In this document: positions 15,967 through 24,343 of the stretch, piece after piece
How positions within the stretch are numbered: the stretch's first letter is position 1
Layout of the letters: each line of letters opens with the position of its first letter
Assembly: GCF_004348335.1 (NCBI RefSeq)
Contig: NZ_SMJW01000043.1
Span: 1-40,732, forward strand
Length of the DNA: 40,732 bases
Direction of reading: 5' to 3'
DNA from: Actinomadura bangladeshensis
Lineage (GTDB): Bacteria; Actinomycetota; Actinomycetes; Streptosporangiales; Streptosporangiaceae
Notes under the pieces: model-generated
Seen by the model: the letters and a program-made list of their open reading frames with translations, nothing else
The model's database searches: none
Told to the model about the DNA's origin: nothing
Made by a program: the position numbers and the translations under genes

Positions 15967-16806
15967 ATGGACCGATCCCTACCCGGCGGGACGCGGGGCA
16001 TCCTGCGGGCGCGGGAGGCGCTGGAGCGCTTCCGGGTGGAGCGGATCGCGCCTCCTCCGGCGCTCGCCGCCTTCGTGGAGAACTTCTGGGTGCTGCGCTG
16101 GGACCTGCGCGGCCGGGCCCCGCACCGCCAGCAGGTGCTCACGCGGCCGTCCGTCCACATGACCTTCACGAGTTACCTGACCGGCGGGGCGACGCGGGCG
16201 CGGATCGTGGGCGTGGTGCGGGACGACTTCGTGGAGGAGATCCACGACGAGGGCCGCGTTGTGGGGGTCGCCTTCCGGCCGGGCGGGTTCCGGCCCTTCA
16301 TGGACACCGCCGTCTCCACCCTGACCGGGCGGTTCGCGGGCGTCGACGAGGTGTTCGGCGCGGCGGGCCTCGCGCTCGCCGACGAGATCTTCGCGCTGTC
16401 CGACGCCGGGGAGGCGGTCGGGCGGCTGGAGGCGTTCCTCACCGGGCTGACGCCCGCACCCGACCCGGCGGCCGAGCAGGCCGCCGCGATCGTCGGGCGG
16501 ATCGCGGCGCGGCCGGGCCTCGTGCGGGTGGACGAGCTGGCCGCCGACGTCGGGCTCGGCACGCGCGCACTGCAGCGCCTCTTCCACGAGTACGTCGGGA
16601 TCGGCCCCAAATGGGTGATCCGGCGGTTCCGGATGCAGGAGGCCGCCGAGCGGGCCGCGTCCGGCTCCGGCGAGGACTGGGCCCGGCTGGCCGCCGAACT
16701 CGGCTACGCCGACCAGGCGCACTTCACCCGCGACTTCACCGCGGCGGTGGGGACGCCGCCCGCGCGGTACGCACGCGAGGCGGGCCCTGGCAGTATCGAC
16801 GCATGA
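15967..16806 (+). CDS. AraC family transcriptional regulator
   Basis: A 279-aa regulator. The N-terminal ~165 residues form a ligand-sensing domain of the DUF6597 type (LAAFVENFWVLRWDL, VLTRPSVHMTF, GVAFRPGGFRPFM, LTGRFAGVDEVFG). Residues ~185-270 are an AraC double HTH (VRVDELAADVGLGTRALQRLFHEYVGIGPKWVIRRFRM, then LAAELGYADQAHFTRDFTAAVGTPPARY). The start at 15967 is probably leaderless: TAGCCT (15955-15960) ends 6 nt upstream and there is no ribosome site. Its stop overlaps the Nudix start (ATGA), implying translational coupling. It is the best candidate regulator of the three CAAGAC-box promoters (15907, 19334, 24733); this is inference from position and fixed spacing. Confidence 0.85.
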   Translation: MDRSLPGGTRGILRAREALERFRVERIAPPPALAAFVENFWVLRWDLRGRAPHRQQVLTRPSVHMTFTSYLTGGATRARIVGVVRDDFVEEIHDEGRVVGVAFRPGGFRPFMDTAVSTLTGRFAGVDEVFGAAGLALADEIFALSDAGEAVGRLEAFLTGLTPAPDPAAEQAAAIVGRIAARPGLVRVDELAADVGLGTRALQRLFHEYVGIGPKWVIRRFRMQEAAERAASGSGEDWARLAAELGYADQAHFTRDFTAAVGTPPARYAREAGPGSIDA

Positions 16807-17447
16807 CCGCCCCCCTCGATCCCCGCGCCCCCCTCGATGACCTGGACGCCTTCCGGACGCTGGCGGCCGGCCGGCTCGGCTCGTTCGCGCACACGACCGT
16901 GCCCGACGCGCCCGGCCTGCGCCGGGCCGGGGTCGTGCTGTGCGCGGTGCGGCACGGCGGCGTCCCCGCCGTCATCCTGATCAAGCGCGCCTACCAGGGC
17001 CGGAACGCGGGCCAGTGGGGGCTGCCGGGCGGGCGCCTGGAGGACGGCGAGACGCCCGAGGACGCGGCGCTGCGGGAACTGCACGAGGAGATCGGGCTGG
17101 CCGCCGGACCGGCCGACGTCCTCGGCCGACTCGACGACTTCCCGGCCAGCTCGGGCTTCGCGATCACGCCGGTCGTGGTGGCACTGGAGGACCCCGGGCC
17201 GCTCCTGCCGAACCCGGACGAGGTCCACTCCGTCCACCACACGACCCTGCGGCGGCTGGCGGCCGACGACACGCCGCGGTGGGTCGCGCAGCCGGACGGC
17301 GGCAACCTCCTGCAGATGCGGCTCGGCCCGAACTGGCGCGTCCACGCACCGACCGGCGCGATGCTGTGGCAGTTCCGGGAGGTCGTGCTGCTCGGGCGGC
17401 AGGTCAGGGTCGCCGACTTCCTCCAGCCCGACTGGACGCGCCACTGA
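16803..17447 (+). CDS. Nudix hydrolase
   Basis: A 214-aa Nudix-fold pyrophosphohydrolase. The complete Nudix box is visible: LPGGRLEDGETPEDAALRE followed by LHEEIGL, fitting G-x5-E-x7-REUxEExGU. The preceding AVILIKRAYQGRNAGQWGLPGG and later LDDFPASSGFAITPVVVAL resemble CoA-pyrophosphatase (NudL)-type members, but the substrate cannot be assigned from sequence. It starts inside the AraC stop codon (ATGA overlap), so the two are co-translated. It converges on the SDR gene with only 3 bp between stop codons. Confidence 0.85.
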   Translation: MTAPLDPRAPLDDLDAFRTLAAGRLGSFAHTTVPDAPGLRRAGVVLCAVRHGGVPAVILIKRAYQGRNAGQWGLPGGRLEDGETPEDAALRELHEEIGLAAGPADVLGRLDDFPASSGFAITPVVVALEDPGPLLPNPDEVHSVHHTTLRRLAADDTPRWVAQPDGGNLLQMRLGPNWRVHAPTGAMLWQFREVVLLGRQVRVADFLQPDWTRH

Positions 17448-17450
17448 CCG

Positions 17451-18212
17451 CTAGAACGTCCCGCCGTCCACGACGACGCGCTGCCCGGTGACGTAGGAGG
17501 CTCCGTCGGAGACGAGGAACCGGACCACGTCGGCGACCTCCTCGGGCGAGCACACATGCCCGTAGGGGGACGCGGCGTCCTGCTGGCGGATGTCCTCGAC
17601 GCCGGCCGTGGCGCGCACGAGGCGTCGCCCCATGTCGGTGTCGACGAGGCCGGGCGCGACCACGTTGACGTGCATGCCGTTGCCGCGCTCCTCCTTGGCG
17701 AGGACCCCCGCCAGCGCCTCCATGGCCGCCTTGCCCATCGCGTAGGGGCCGCCGAACGCCGGCATGAGGTCGGTGATCACGCTGGACACGAACACGATGT
17801 CGCTGCGCTCGGCGCGGCGCAGCAGCGGCAGCAGCACCCGGCTGACGTGGTGGGGCCCGAACGCGTGCACGCGCATGACCCGCTCCAGTTCGGCGGGGTC
17901 GGTGTCGGCGACGCCGTCGCCGCGGCTGGCGATCCCGGCGCTGTGCACGAGGATGTCCAGCGCGCCCAGTTCCGCCTCCACCTGCGCGGCCAGGCCCTCG
18001 CACTCGTCCGCACTGTCGACCGAGACGCGGAACGCGCGGCCCCGCACGCCGGCGGCCTCGATGTCGGCGACGGTCTTGCGGGCGGCGTCCTCGTCGCGCC
18101 GGTAGGCGATGCCCACCGACGCCCCGTCGGCGGCCAGGGCGAGCGCGACGGCCCGCCCGATCCCGCGGCTGCCTCCGGTGACCAGGGCGGTACGGCCGGC
18201 GAGAGGACTCAT
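17451..18212 (-). CDS. SDR family NAD(P)-dependent oxidoreductase
   Basis: A 253-aa classical short-chain dehydrogenase. Seen: cofactor motif TGGSRGIGRAVA (residues ~12-23), the HSAGIAS segment corresponding to NNAG, catalytic Ser in VFVSSV and the Y-x3-K in PYAMGKAAMEAL, then VNVVAPGLVDTDM and C-terminal SYVTGQRVVVDGG. AYRRDE after beta-2 suggests NADP(H) preference. It is close to FabG-like reductases; the substrate is unknown. The ATG at 18212 has GGAG upstream. It lies 86 bp downstream of the O-methyltransferase and could share its transcript, though it also has its own short leader. Confidence 0.87.
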   Translation of the reverse strand: MSPLAGRTALVTGGSRGIGRAVALALAADGASVGIAYRRDEDAARKTVADIEAAGVRGRAFRVSVDSADECEGLAAQVEAELGALDILVHSAGIASRGDGVADTDPAELERVMRVHAFGPHHVSRVLLPLLRRAERSDIVFVSSVITDLMPAFGGPYAMGKAAMEALAGVLAKEERGNGMHVNVVAPGLVDTDMGRRLVRATAGVEDIRQQDAASPYGHVCSPEEVADVVRFLVSDGASYVTGQRVVVDGGTF

Positions 18213-18298
18213 GGGGGGAACTCCTTCGTCAGTGGTCGCTTACAACGGTCCCATCCTGCACGTTCGCGGCCCTCCGCCGGAAGCGCCCCCGGCGGCCG

Positions 18299-19309
18299 CT
18301 ACCTCCCGGGCCCCGCCTCAATGACGTGGTACGCCGAGGGCGGCAGCGGCCCGGTGAACGAGACGCCGGTGAACCCTGCCGCCTCCAGCAGGTCGCGGAA
18401 ACCGGCCTCGGTGCGCTCGCATCCGCCCGTCGCGACGAGCATGTTGAGGTCGTTGCGGACGATCCCCGCCGTCTCGGGCGTGACAATCTCCGGCATCACC
18501 TGCTCCAGGATCACCAGCCGGGCGTCCGGGCGCATCGCCCGGCGGACGTTCCGCAGGATCGCGGCGGCCTTCTCGTCGCTCCAGTCGTGCAGGACGCTCT
18601 TGAGGACGTAGGCGTCCGCGCCCCCGGGCACGGATTCGAAGAAGTCGCCCGGGACGATCTCGACCCGGCCGGCGGCGTCACCGAGCGTCCCGGCCGCGGC
18701 GGCGAGGCCGGCGGGCAGGTCGAACAGCAGGCCGCGCACGTTCCGGTGCGCGCGCAGGATCGCGGCCAGCAGCGTGCCGTCGCCGCCGCCGAGGTCGGCG
18801 ACCGTCCCGTAGCGGGAGAAGTCGTGGGCCTCGATGAACCCGGGCGCCACCGCGCGGGTGTGCTCGGCCATCGCCTCGTTGAACGTCGCCGCCAACTCCG
18901 GGTCGGACGCGAAGGACTCGAACGACGTCCTGCCGGTCACGCGTTTCCAGGCGTACTCCCCCGTGCGCACGGTCTCGGCCATGTCGCCCCAGGAACGCCA
19001 CACGTCCGGGCCGCAGAACAGCCTGATCAGCGCGCGGACCGAGTCGGGCGCGCCGGTGCGGAGCCGCTGCCCCTCGGCGGTCAGCGCGAACAGGTCCCGC
19101 TCGCGCTGCTGCACGGCGCCGAGGGCGGCGAGGCCCCGCAGCAGCCGGTGGAGGGACGGCGCGTGGGCGCCGATCTCCTTCGCCAGGTCCCCGCTCGATC
19201 TCGGCCCGTCCGCCAGCGCGTCGGCCAGCCCCAGCTCGGCGGCCACGTGGACGATCTGCGCCGGCATGTATCCGAAGGCCAGGTCCATCAGCGGTGATCT
19301 CGACATCAT
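18299..19309 (-). CDS. SAM-dependent O-methyltransferase (Methyltransf_2 family)
   Basis: A 336-aa small-molecule O-methyltransferase. The N-terminal ~90 residues are a winged-helix dimerisation domain (LAFGYMPAQIVHVAAELGLADALADGP, SLHRLLRGLAALG). The catalytic domain has the SAM loop VADLGGGDGTLLAAIL, LLFDLPAGL, VPGDFFESVPGGADAYVLKSVLHDW with the catalytic-region His, and RNDLNMLVATGG. Such enzymes methylate phenolic or polyketide hydroxyls; no biosynthetic cluster surrounds it. The ATG at 19309 is followed by a second in-frame ATG; GAGGGGA precedes both. Its promoter carries the CAAGAC box shared with the TIGR03086 and VOC genes. Confidence 0.88.
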   Translation of the reverse strand: MMSRSPLMDLAFGYMPAQIVHVAAELGLADALADGPRSSGDLAKEIGAHAPSLHRLLRGLAALGAVQQRERDLFALTAEGQRLRTGAPDSVRALIRLFCGPDVWRSWGDMAETVRTGEYAWKRVTGRTSFESFASDPELAATFNEAMAEHTRAVAPGFIEAHDFSRYGTVADLGGGDGTLLAAILRAHRNVRGLLFDLPAGLAAAAGTLGDAAGRVEIVPGDFFESVPGGADAYVLKSVLHDWSDEKAAAILRNVRRAMRPDARLVILEQVMPEIVTPETAGIVRNDLNMLVATGGCERTEAGFRDLLEAAGFTGVSFTGPLPPSAYHVIEAGPGR

Positions 19310-19333
19310 CGGCTCCCCTCGTCGTCGCCGCCG

Positions 19334-19380
19334 ACGCTACGGAGCCCCGCCGCACGCCGTCTTGGACGAATGAAACCTCC
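19334..19380 (-). promoter_or_regulatory. AraC-regulon promoter, copy 2 (O-methyltransferase)
   Basis: Minus strand: box GAGGTTTCATTCGTCCAAG extending to AC (22-bp site 19359-19380), 19 bp, then -10 TAGCGT (19334-19339). Transcription would start near 19327, 18 nt before the ATG. Confidence 0.6.
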
Positions 19381-19402
19381 GCTCAGAGGCGGCGCGCCCC
19401 GG

Positions 19403-19903
19403 TCAGCGGGCGAGGGCGCGGAGCCAGGTCGCGGCGATGTCGAGATGCTCGTCGGTCAGCCCGGTCAGCGGGTCGATCTCCACGAGCAGGTGCTCGGCGA
19501 CGCCGGGCTCGCCGGCGATGCACTCGGTGGCGTCGGGCTCGTCCTCGAACCAGACGAACGGGCGGCTCTCCGCCCACGCGGCCACGTGGCGGGCCTTCCA
19601 GGCCCCGAGCGAGCGGCCCTCCTCGCTGCCGGGGTACTGCGGGATGGGGACGAAGGGCAGTTCCGGCAGCCCGACCCTGGGCGCGATCCAATCGTTGGCG
19701 TTGTCGCACCAGTAGCTCGCCCAGGCCAGTTCCGCCCCGGTCGATTCGGCGAGTTCGAGCAGGGCCGGGCCGTGCGCCCGGTTGAGCCACAGCCGGAACA
19801 TCCTGCCGTCCGGCGAGCACCTATGCCGCTTGAAACCGCTGTGGGGCCTTTCGAAGGGATTGAGAACTCCGTCCACGTCCAGCAGCACCACAGGCGACCC
19901 CAT
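19403..19903 (-). CDS. HAD-like phosphatase-domain protein (HAD_SAK type)
   Basis: A 166-aa protein starting VVLLDVDGVLNPFERP, the HAD nucleophile motif DxD (D9, D11). Later come AELAWASYWCDNANDWI, the lysine-bearing GAWKARHV and the acidic FVWFEDEPDATE segment. This resembles the minimal HAD domains first noted in Swiss-army-knife RNA repair proteins, here standalone; substrate unknown. The ATG at 19903 has TACCGT (19911-19916) ending 7 nt upstream and no ribosome site, so it is probably leaderless. Downstream on the same strand lies the O-methyltransferase promoter region. Confidence 0.75.
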   Translation of the reverse strand: MGSPVVLLDVDGVLNPFERPHSGFKRHRCSPDGRMFRLWLNRAHGPALLELAESTGAELAWASYWCDNANDWIAPRVGLPELPFVPIPQYPGSEEGRSLGAWKARHVAAWAESRPFVWFEDEPDATECIAGEPGVAEHLLVEIDPLTGLTDEHLDIAATWLRALAR

Positions 19904-19996
19904 ACACCGGACGGTACGTCATGGACGCCTCGCCGTAGAAGGCCTTTCGCCGGGTGTCCGAGTCATAGAGGGCGTCCGGGCGGGCATGCACCGGTC

Positions 19997-20851
19997 ATGT
20001 GCCGCCTCTTCGGTATGACGACCGGCAGAGCGCGCGTCCGCGCCACCTTCTGGCTGCTGGACGCGCCGCTCAGCCTCAGCCTGCAGAGCCGCCGCATGCC
20101 CGACGGGACGGGGCTCGGCTGGTTCTCGCTCGGCGAGGAGCCCGTCCGCGACCGCGCGCCCATCGCCGCGTTCAAGGACGCCGACTTCAACGCCGAGGCG
20201 CGCAACGTCGTCTCCCACACCTACGTCTCCCATGTCCGCTACGCGTCGACGGGAGCGGTCGACGTGCACAACTCGCACCCGTTCGTCATGGACGACCGGC
20301 TGTTCGCCCACAACGGCGTGGTGCGCGACCTCGACGTCCTCGACTCGTGGCTCACCGACGTCGACCGGGCGCTGATGCAGGGGGAGACCGACTCCGAGAT
20401 GGTGTTCGCCTACATCACCGCGGAGATCCGGCGGCACGGCGACACCACCGCCGGGCTGATCGCGGCCGTCCGGCGCATCGCCGCCGAACTGCCCGTCTTC
20501 GCCCTCAACGTGCTGCTGGCGGAATCGGGCCGGCTGTGGGCGCTGCGCTATCCGGAGACCCACGAGCTGTGGGTGCACTGGCCGCGGCTGGGCGAACCCG
20601 GCGACACCCGGCATCTGGACTCCGACCGCGAGCCCGGCCACGTGCGGCTGGCCTCGCACCGGGAGGCGTGCTCCGCGCACGTGGTGGCCAGCGAGCGCAT
20701 GGACGACGACCCCGGCTGGCGGCTCCTCGCACCGGGCGAGCTGCTCGTGGTGGACGGCGCGAACGCGGCCTCGCAGTTCCCGTTCGACCGGCCGGCGCGG
20801 CCGCTGACGCTCGCCGACCTCTCCCCGGCGGAGTCCACGTCCCAGACATGA
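19997..20851 (+). CDS. Class II glutamine amidotransferase (YafJ/EgtC-like), copy 1
   Basis: A 284-aa N-terminal-nucleophile amidohydrolase. The start at 19997 gives MCRLFGM, so Cys2 becomes the nucleophile after Met removal; longer in-frame starts would bury it. Other signature elements: DGTGLGWFSL, VSHTYVSHVRYAS (conserved Arg), HNSHPF, DRLFAHNGV (oxyanion Asn-Gly) and ETDSEMVFAYI. It belongs to the standalone GATase family that includes EgtC, but no ergothioneine genes are adjacent, so the substrate is open. It is closely related to the gene at 37219-38220 (roughly 70% identical over the first ~190 residues by eye). The LmbE gene follows in the same direction after 54 bp. Confidence 0.87.
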   Translation: MCRLFGMTTGRARVRATFWLLDAPLSLSLQSRRMPDGTGLGWFSLGEEPVRDRAPIAAFKDADFNAEARNVVSHTYVSHVRYASTGAVDVHNSHPFVMDDRLFAHNGVVRDLDVLDSWLTDVDRALMQGETDSEMVFAYITAEIRRHGDTTAGLIAAVRRIAAELPVFALNVLLAESGRLWALRYPETHELWVHWPRLGEPGDTRHLDSDREPGHVRLASHREACSAHVVASERMDDDPGWRLLAPGELLVVDGANAASQFPFDRPARPLTLADLSPAESTSQT

Positions 20852-20905
20852 TCGACTCCGGGATCGGGGACGTAGGGTGGACGGCCGAACCCTTGAGGAG
20901 CCCGG

Positions 20906-21718
20906 ATGACGCACGAACTCACGCTGATGGCCGTCCACGCCCACCCGGACGACGAGGTCCTCGGAACCGGCGGGCTGCTCGCCCGCAGCGCCGCCGAGGG
21001 CGTCCGGACGGTCCTGGTCACCTGCACCAACGGGGAGCAGGGCGACGACTCCGGCGGAGTGAAGCCCGGCGAGCCCGGCCACGACGCCGAGGAGGTCGCG
21101 CGGCGCCGCCTCGCCGAGCTGCGCGAGTCGGCGGCCCTGCTCGACATCGGCCATGTGGAGCTGCTCGGCTACCGCGACTCCGGCATGGACGGCTGGGCGA
21201 CCAACGACGATCCGCGCGCCTTCGCCAACATCCCGCTCGGCGAGTCCGCCGGGCGGCTCGCCGAGCTGATGGAGCGCTACCGCCCGCAGGTCGTCGTCAC
21301 CTACGACGAGAACGGCGGCTACGGGCACCCCGACCACATCCGGGCGCACCGCATCGCGCTGGCCGCGGCCGAGCAGAGCGGCGTGCCGGACAAGCTGTAC
21401 TACACCGCCATTCCCCGCTCGGGCATCAAGCAGATGTTCGACGCCGTCCGGGAGTCGGGCGTGGAGATCGACTTCGACCCGCCGGACGACTTCGGCACCC
21501 CCGACGAGCTGATCACCAGCGTGGTCGACGTGTCCGCGCACGTGGACGCCAAGCGCAAGGCGCTGGAGGCGCACGCCAGCCAGGGCGAGAACATCTTCCT
21601 GCTGCGGATGCCGGAGGAGATGCAGCGGGCGGCGTTCTCGTTCGAGTCGTTCGTCCGCCGCTTCTGCCGCGTCGAGGCCCCCGGCACGGAGGAGGACCTC
21701 TTCGCGGGCCTCAGGTAG
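20906..21718 (+). CDS. LmbE/PIG-L family zinc N-deacetylase (MshB/Mca-like)
   Basis: A 270-aa zinc amidase. Zinc motif AVHAHPDDEVLGTGG (H13, D16) and second HPDH (H141-H144) in GGYGHPDHIRAH are intact. CTNGEQGDD, GYRDSGMDGW and LYYTAIPR are shared with actinobacterial MshB (GlcNAc-inositol deacetylase) and Mca (mycothiol conjugate amidase). Distinguishing the two needs alignment; the length and the DSGM segment fit either. The ATG at 20906 has GAGGAG 5 bp upstream. Its stop overlaps the stop of a decayed gene on the other strand (21711). Confidence 0.85.
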   Translation: MTHELTLMAVHAHPDDEVLGTGGLLARSAAEGVRTVLVTCTNGEQGDDSGGVKPGEPGHDAEEVARRRLAELRESAALLDIGHVELLGYRDSGMDGWATNDDPRAFANIPLGESAGRLAELMERYRPQVVVTYDENGGYGHPDHIRAHRIALAAAEQSGVPDKLYYTAIPRSGIKQMFDAVRESGVEIDFDPPDDFGTPDELITSVVDVSAHVDAKRKALEAHASQGENIFLLRMPEEMQRAAFSFESFVRRFCRVEAPGTEEDLFAGLR

Positions 21719-22390
21719 CGCGCCGCTGCGCCCGGTAGTGGTCGAGGACGTCCTGCCGCAGCAGGTACCCGAACCCCGCCCGTTCCAGGCGCAGCGCCAG
21801 CGCGGCCTGGTCGGCGCCGAGCGCGGCCGCCGCGGCGCTCAGCGGGACGGCTGTTCGACGCCGGCGGATCTCCGCCGCCGCGCAGGTCCTCCAGCGAGCG
21901 GATCCCCGTGTCGTCGATGCGCATGGACAGGTCGCCGGCGGGCGCGCCGAGCAGGCCGTACATGTAGATCAGCTCGCCGAAGAGGTCCTCGACGAGGGTC
22001 GGGTGCAGGGCCCGGTAGTCGTCGGGGTGCGGGACGGCGAACGCGCTCGCCGGCGCGTCCGCGACGTAGACCATGACCCCGCACTGCCGGGGATGGATCT
22101 CGAAGATCCGGAGCGCGTCCTCCAGCCCGCGTACCCGAAGCCCGGTACAGGTCTCCTCGCAGCGCGGCGAGAGGCCGCGCGCGACGGCCTTGCGCGACCA
22201 TTCCTCCCAGGCGATCTCGGGCCAGGTGGAGCGGCAGGAACCGGAGCCGGTCCTTGCCCGCCTTCCGCGCCATGCGGCGCGTCGTCCGTACCGCGATGCG
22301 CGGCGGGGCGTCCCCGGCGCCCGGCTCCATGAGCCGCGTCCCGTAGGAGGCTCCCGGAACGTACGACGCGAGCCTTGTCAGCGGCATCGC
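21711..22390 (-). pseudogene. Decayed ARPP-2-like gene (frameshifts and deletion)
   Basis: Three frames must be joined to recover a family-like protein. One gives LASYVPGASYGTRL and ARKAGKDRLRFLPLHLA. A second gives a WEEWSRKAVARGLSP-like stretch, an ALRIFEIHPRQCGVMVYVADAPASAFAVPHPDDYRA-like core and LVEDLFGELIYMYGLLGAPAGD. A third gives the C-terminus ALGADQAALALRLERAGFG followed by YLLRQDVLDHYRAQRRAT and a stop at 21711. About 90 residues are missing after SLEDLRGG. From memory this matches the actinobacterial ARPP-2 family (associated with ARG and rhodanese-phosphatase genes), of unknown function. The block is not translatable as one protein, so it is a pseudogene unless the sequence has errors. 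Confidence 0.6.
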
Positions 22391-22424
22391 CCGGATCGGC
22401 CTCGACGCCGCCGTCCTGCATGCG

Positions 22425-22580
22425 CAGCCGTTCCAGCCGCGTCATCCGGTGCTCGATGCGCTCCAGGAACACCTCGCGCGGAATCCCGTGCTCGGCCGCG
22501 AAGCCCTCGGCGACCGTGTACGGAAGCTCGTAGATCGCGGTGCCGGCCGGGGAAGGAGAGCGCGAGCAGCGGATCATCAC
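22425..22580 (-). pseudogene. Unassigned gene remnant upstream of the ARPP-2 remains
   Basis: One frame reads AIYELPYTVAEGFAAEHG then IPREVFLERIEHRMTRLERLRMQ, which looks like genuine protein (amphipathic, Glu/Arg patterned) and runs into the ARPP-2 remnant in another frame. It may be the tail of a lost neighbour. No family recognised. Confidence 0.3.
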
Positions 22581-22676
22581 TTCAAAGGTGGGTTCCGGAA
22601 GTCGCGCCGAAGTCCCGCGGCCAGCCCCGGAACCGTAACACCGGTCCCGGTTCCGCGGCCTTCCGATATCGGCGGA

Positions 22677-23195
22677 TCACCTGCCGCCGGTCGCGGTGGG
22701 GTCGGTGAACCAATGGTTCGCCCGCAGGGTTCTACCGGCGAAAACGACCTCTTCTTCCGCGGCGAAGGTGAAGCCGAGGGAGCGGCATAGGCCGTTGGAC
22801 GGGCCGTTCGTCGGCGCCGGGAACGCGTGGACGAGGCCCCAGCGGCCATCGTCGCCGGCGGCTTCGAGGAGCGTGCGGACGGCGTGTTTGGCGACGCCCC
22901 GGCCCTGCCATTCGGGCAGGACCATCCACCCGATCTCGGAGAAGGTCCCGCCGTCCCCGGCATGGGACCAGAGCGACACCGTGCCGGCCACTGCGGAGTC
23001 GCCGGCGGGGACGATCATCTTGATCCAGGACCTGTCGGCCTCGGCCTCGGCGACGTCGCGGGCGACCTTGGCGGCCATGCCCTCCCGCGGCAGCGGCCCG
23101 CCGAGTTCGGCCATCATGACCGGATCGCAGCGCATCCGGACATAGGCGTCGAGGTCGCCAGGGCGGACGTCTCGCAGGTGCAGTGCCGGATTCAT
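22677..23195 (-). CDS. GNAT family N-acetyltransferase
   Basis: A 172-aa GNAT protein. LHLRDVRPGDLDAYVRMRCD opens the fold, VAGTVSLWSH and FSEIGWMVLPEWQGRGVAKHAVRTLLEAA carry the acetyl-CoA pyrophosphate-binding motif (Q/R-x2-G-x-A form WQGRGVA), and NGLCRSLGF the late helix. Close to RimJ/RimL-like acetyltransferases; acceptor unknown. The ATG at 23195 has AAGGA only 2 bp upstream, so initiation may be weak or leaderless. Divergent from the amidohydrolase with a 68-bp spacer. Confidence 0.85.
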   Translation of the reverse strand: MNPALHLRDVRPGDLDAYVRMRCDPVMMAELGGPLPREGMAAKVARDVAEAEADRSWIKMIVPAGDSAVAGTVSLWSHAGDGGTFSEIGWMVLPEWQGRGVAKHAVRTLLEAAGDDGRWGLVHAFPAPTNGPSNGLCRSLGFTFAAEEEVVFAGRTLRANHWFTDPTATGGR

Positions 23196-23263
23196 GGTCC
23201 TTAATCATTCCAAATGATCGCCGCGTCTTCCGGCGGGCCGGTCATGGTCCTAGATTCGACGCC

Positions 23264-24343
23264 ATGGCGGGGTGGCGGGTCGAGGGCGTGTTCCTGCCCG
23301 ACGGACGGGCGGGCGCCGGCGGGATCGACGAGCGGGGGCGGTGGACGACGACGCCGCCGGACGGCGGCGAACCCGTCCCGGGGCGCTTCCTCCTGCCCGG
23401 CCTGGTCGACGCGCACTGCCACCTGACCGTGGGCACGGGCTCGGACGGGTGGCCGCGCCCCCTCAGCTTCGGCGAGGCCCGCGCGAACCTGCAGGCCGCG
23501 CGGGAGGCGGGGATCACGGTCGTCCGGGATCTCGGCAGCCCCGGCAGCATGACGCTGCGGCTGCTGGAGGACCCGGAGGGCGTGGGCCTGGTGGCCTGCG
23601 GGCGCTTCCTCGCGCCGGAGGGCCAGTACTTCCCCGCGCTGCACTCGCCGGTGTCGCCGGACGGGCTGATCGGGGCGGCGCTGGCGGAGATCGGCGCCGG
23701 AGCGCGCTGGGTGAAGCTGATCGGCGACTTCCCGCTGATGGAGAGCGGCGCGCTGCGGCCGAGCGACGCGATCCCGACGTACTCGGTGGACGACGTCCGG
23801 AGGCTGGTGGGCGCCGTCCATGAGGCCGGGGCGAGGGTGGCGGCGCACACCACCACCGCGTTCGCGGGCGCGCTGGTCGCCGCGGGCGTCGACTCGATCG
23901 AGCACGGGGACGGCATGAGCGAGGCGGACGTGGCGGCGCTGGCGGAGACGGGCGGGGCCTGGACGCCGACGCTGTGCGCCGCGCTCGCGCCGCGTCCCGG
24001 TGAGGACGCCGAGCGCCGCGCGCGGCGCCTGCGGCAGCGGGAGCGGACGGCCGCCCTGCTGCGCGTCGCCGACCGGCGCGGGGTGCGGATCCTGGCCGGC
24101 ACGGACGTCGTCGGCAGCGTCCCCGAGGAGGTCGCGCTGCTCGTCGAGCTCGGGCTGCCGCCGGAGAAGGCGCTGGCCGCGGCGAGCACCGCGGCCTGCG
24201 AGTTCCTCGGCGTGTCGGGGCTGCGGCCGGGGCTGCCGGCCAACCTCGTGGCCTACCGGGACGACCCGCGCGACGATCCAGAGGTCCTGGCGCGTCCGGC
24301 CGCGGTGTTCGTGGCCGGGCGGCGCGTCGCTCAGGGCCGGTAG
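23264..24343 (+). CDS. Amidohydrolase family metalloenzyme (imidazolonepropionase-like)
   Basis: A 359-aa amidohydrolase-superfamily protein with a complete putative metal site: GLVDAHCH (H51, H53), carboxylated-Lys candidate WVKLIGD (K151), VAAHTTT (H195), SIEHGD (H214) and AGTDVVG (D281). The N-terminal strand (VEGVFLPDGR) and C-terminal PANLVAYRDDPRDD form the usual beta-sandwich. Related enzymes hydrolyse cyclic imides or dipeptides; substrate unknown. The ATG at 23264 is probably leaderless: TAGATT (23251-23256) ends 7 nt upstream and there is no ribosome site. Its last 13 bp overlap the stop of the convergent VOC gene. Confidence 0.85.
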   Translation: MAGWRVEGVFLPDGRAGAGGIDERGRWTTTPPDGGEPVPGRFLLPGLVDAHCHLTVGTGSDGWPRPLSFGEARANLQAAREAGITVVRDLGSPGSMTLRLLEDPEGVGLVACGRFLAPEGQYFPALHSPVSPDGLIGAALAEIGAGARWVKLIGDFPLMESGALRPSDAIPTYSVDDVRRLVGAVHEAGARVAAHTTTAFAGALVAAGVDSIEHGDGMSEADVAALAETGGAWTPTLCAALAPRPGEDAERRARRLRQRERTAALLRVADRRGVRILAGTDVVGSVPEEVALLVELGLPPEKALAAASTAACEFLGVSGLRPGLPANLVAYRDDPRDDPEVLARPAAVFVAGRRVAQGR

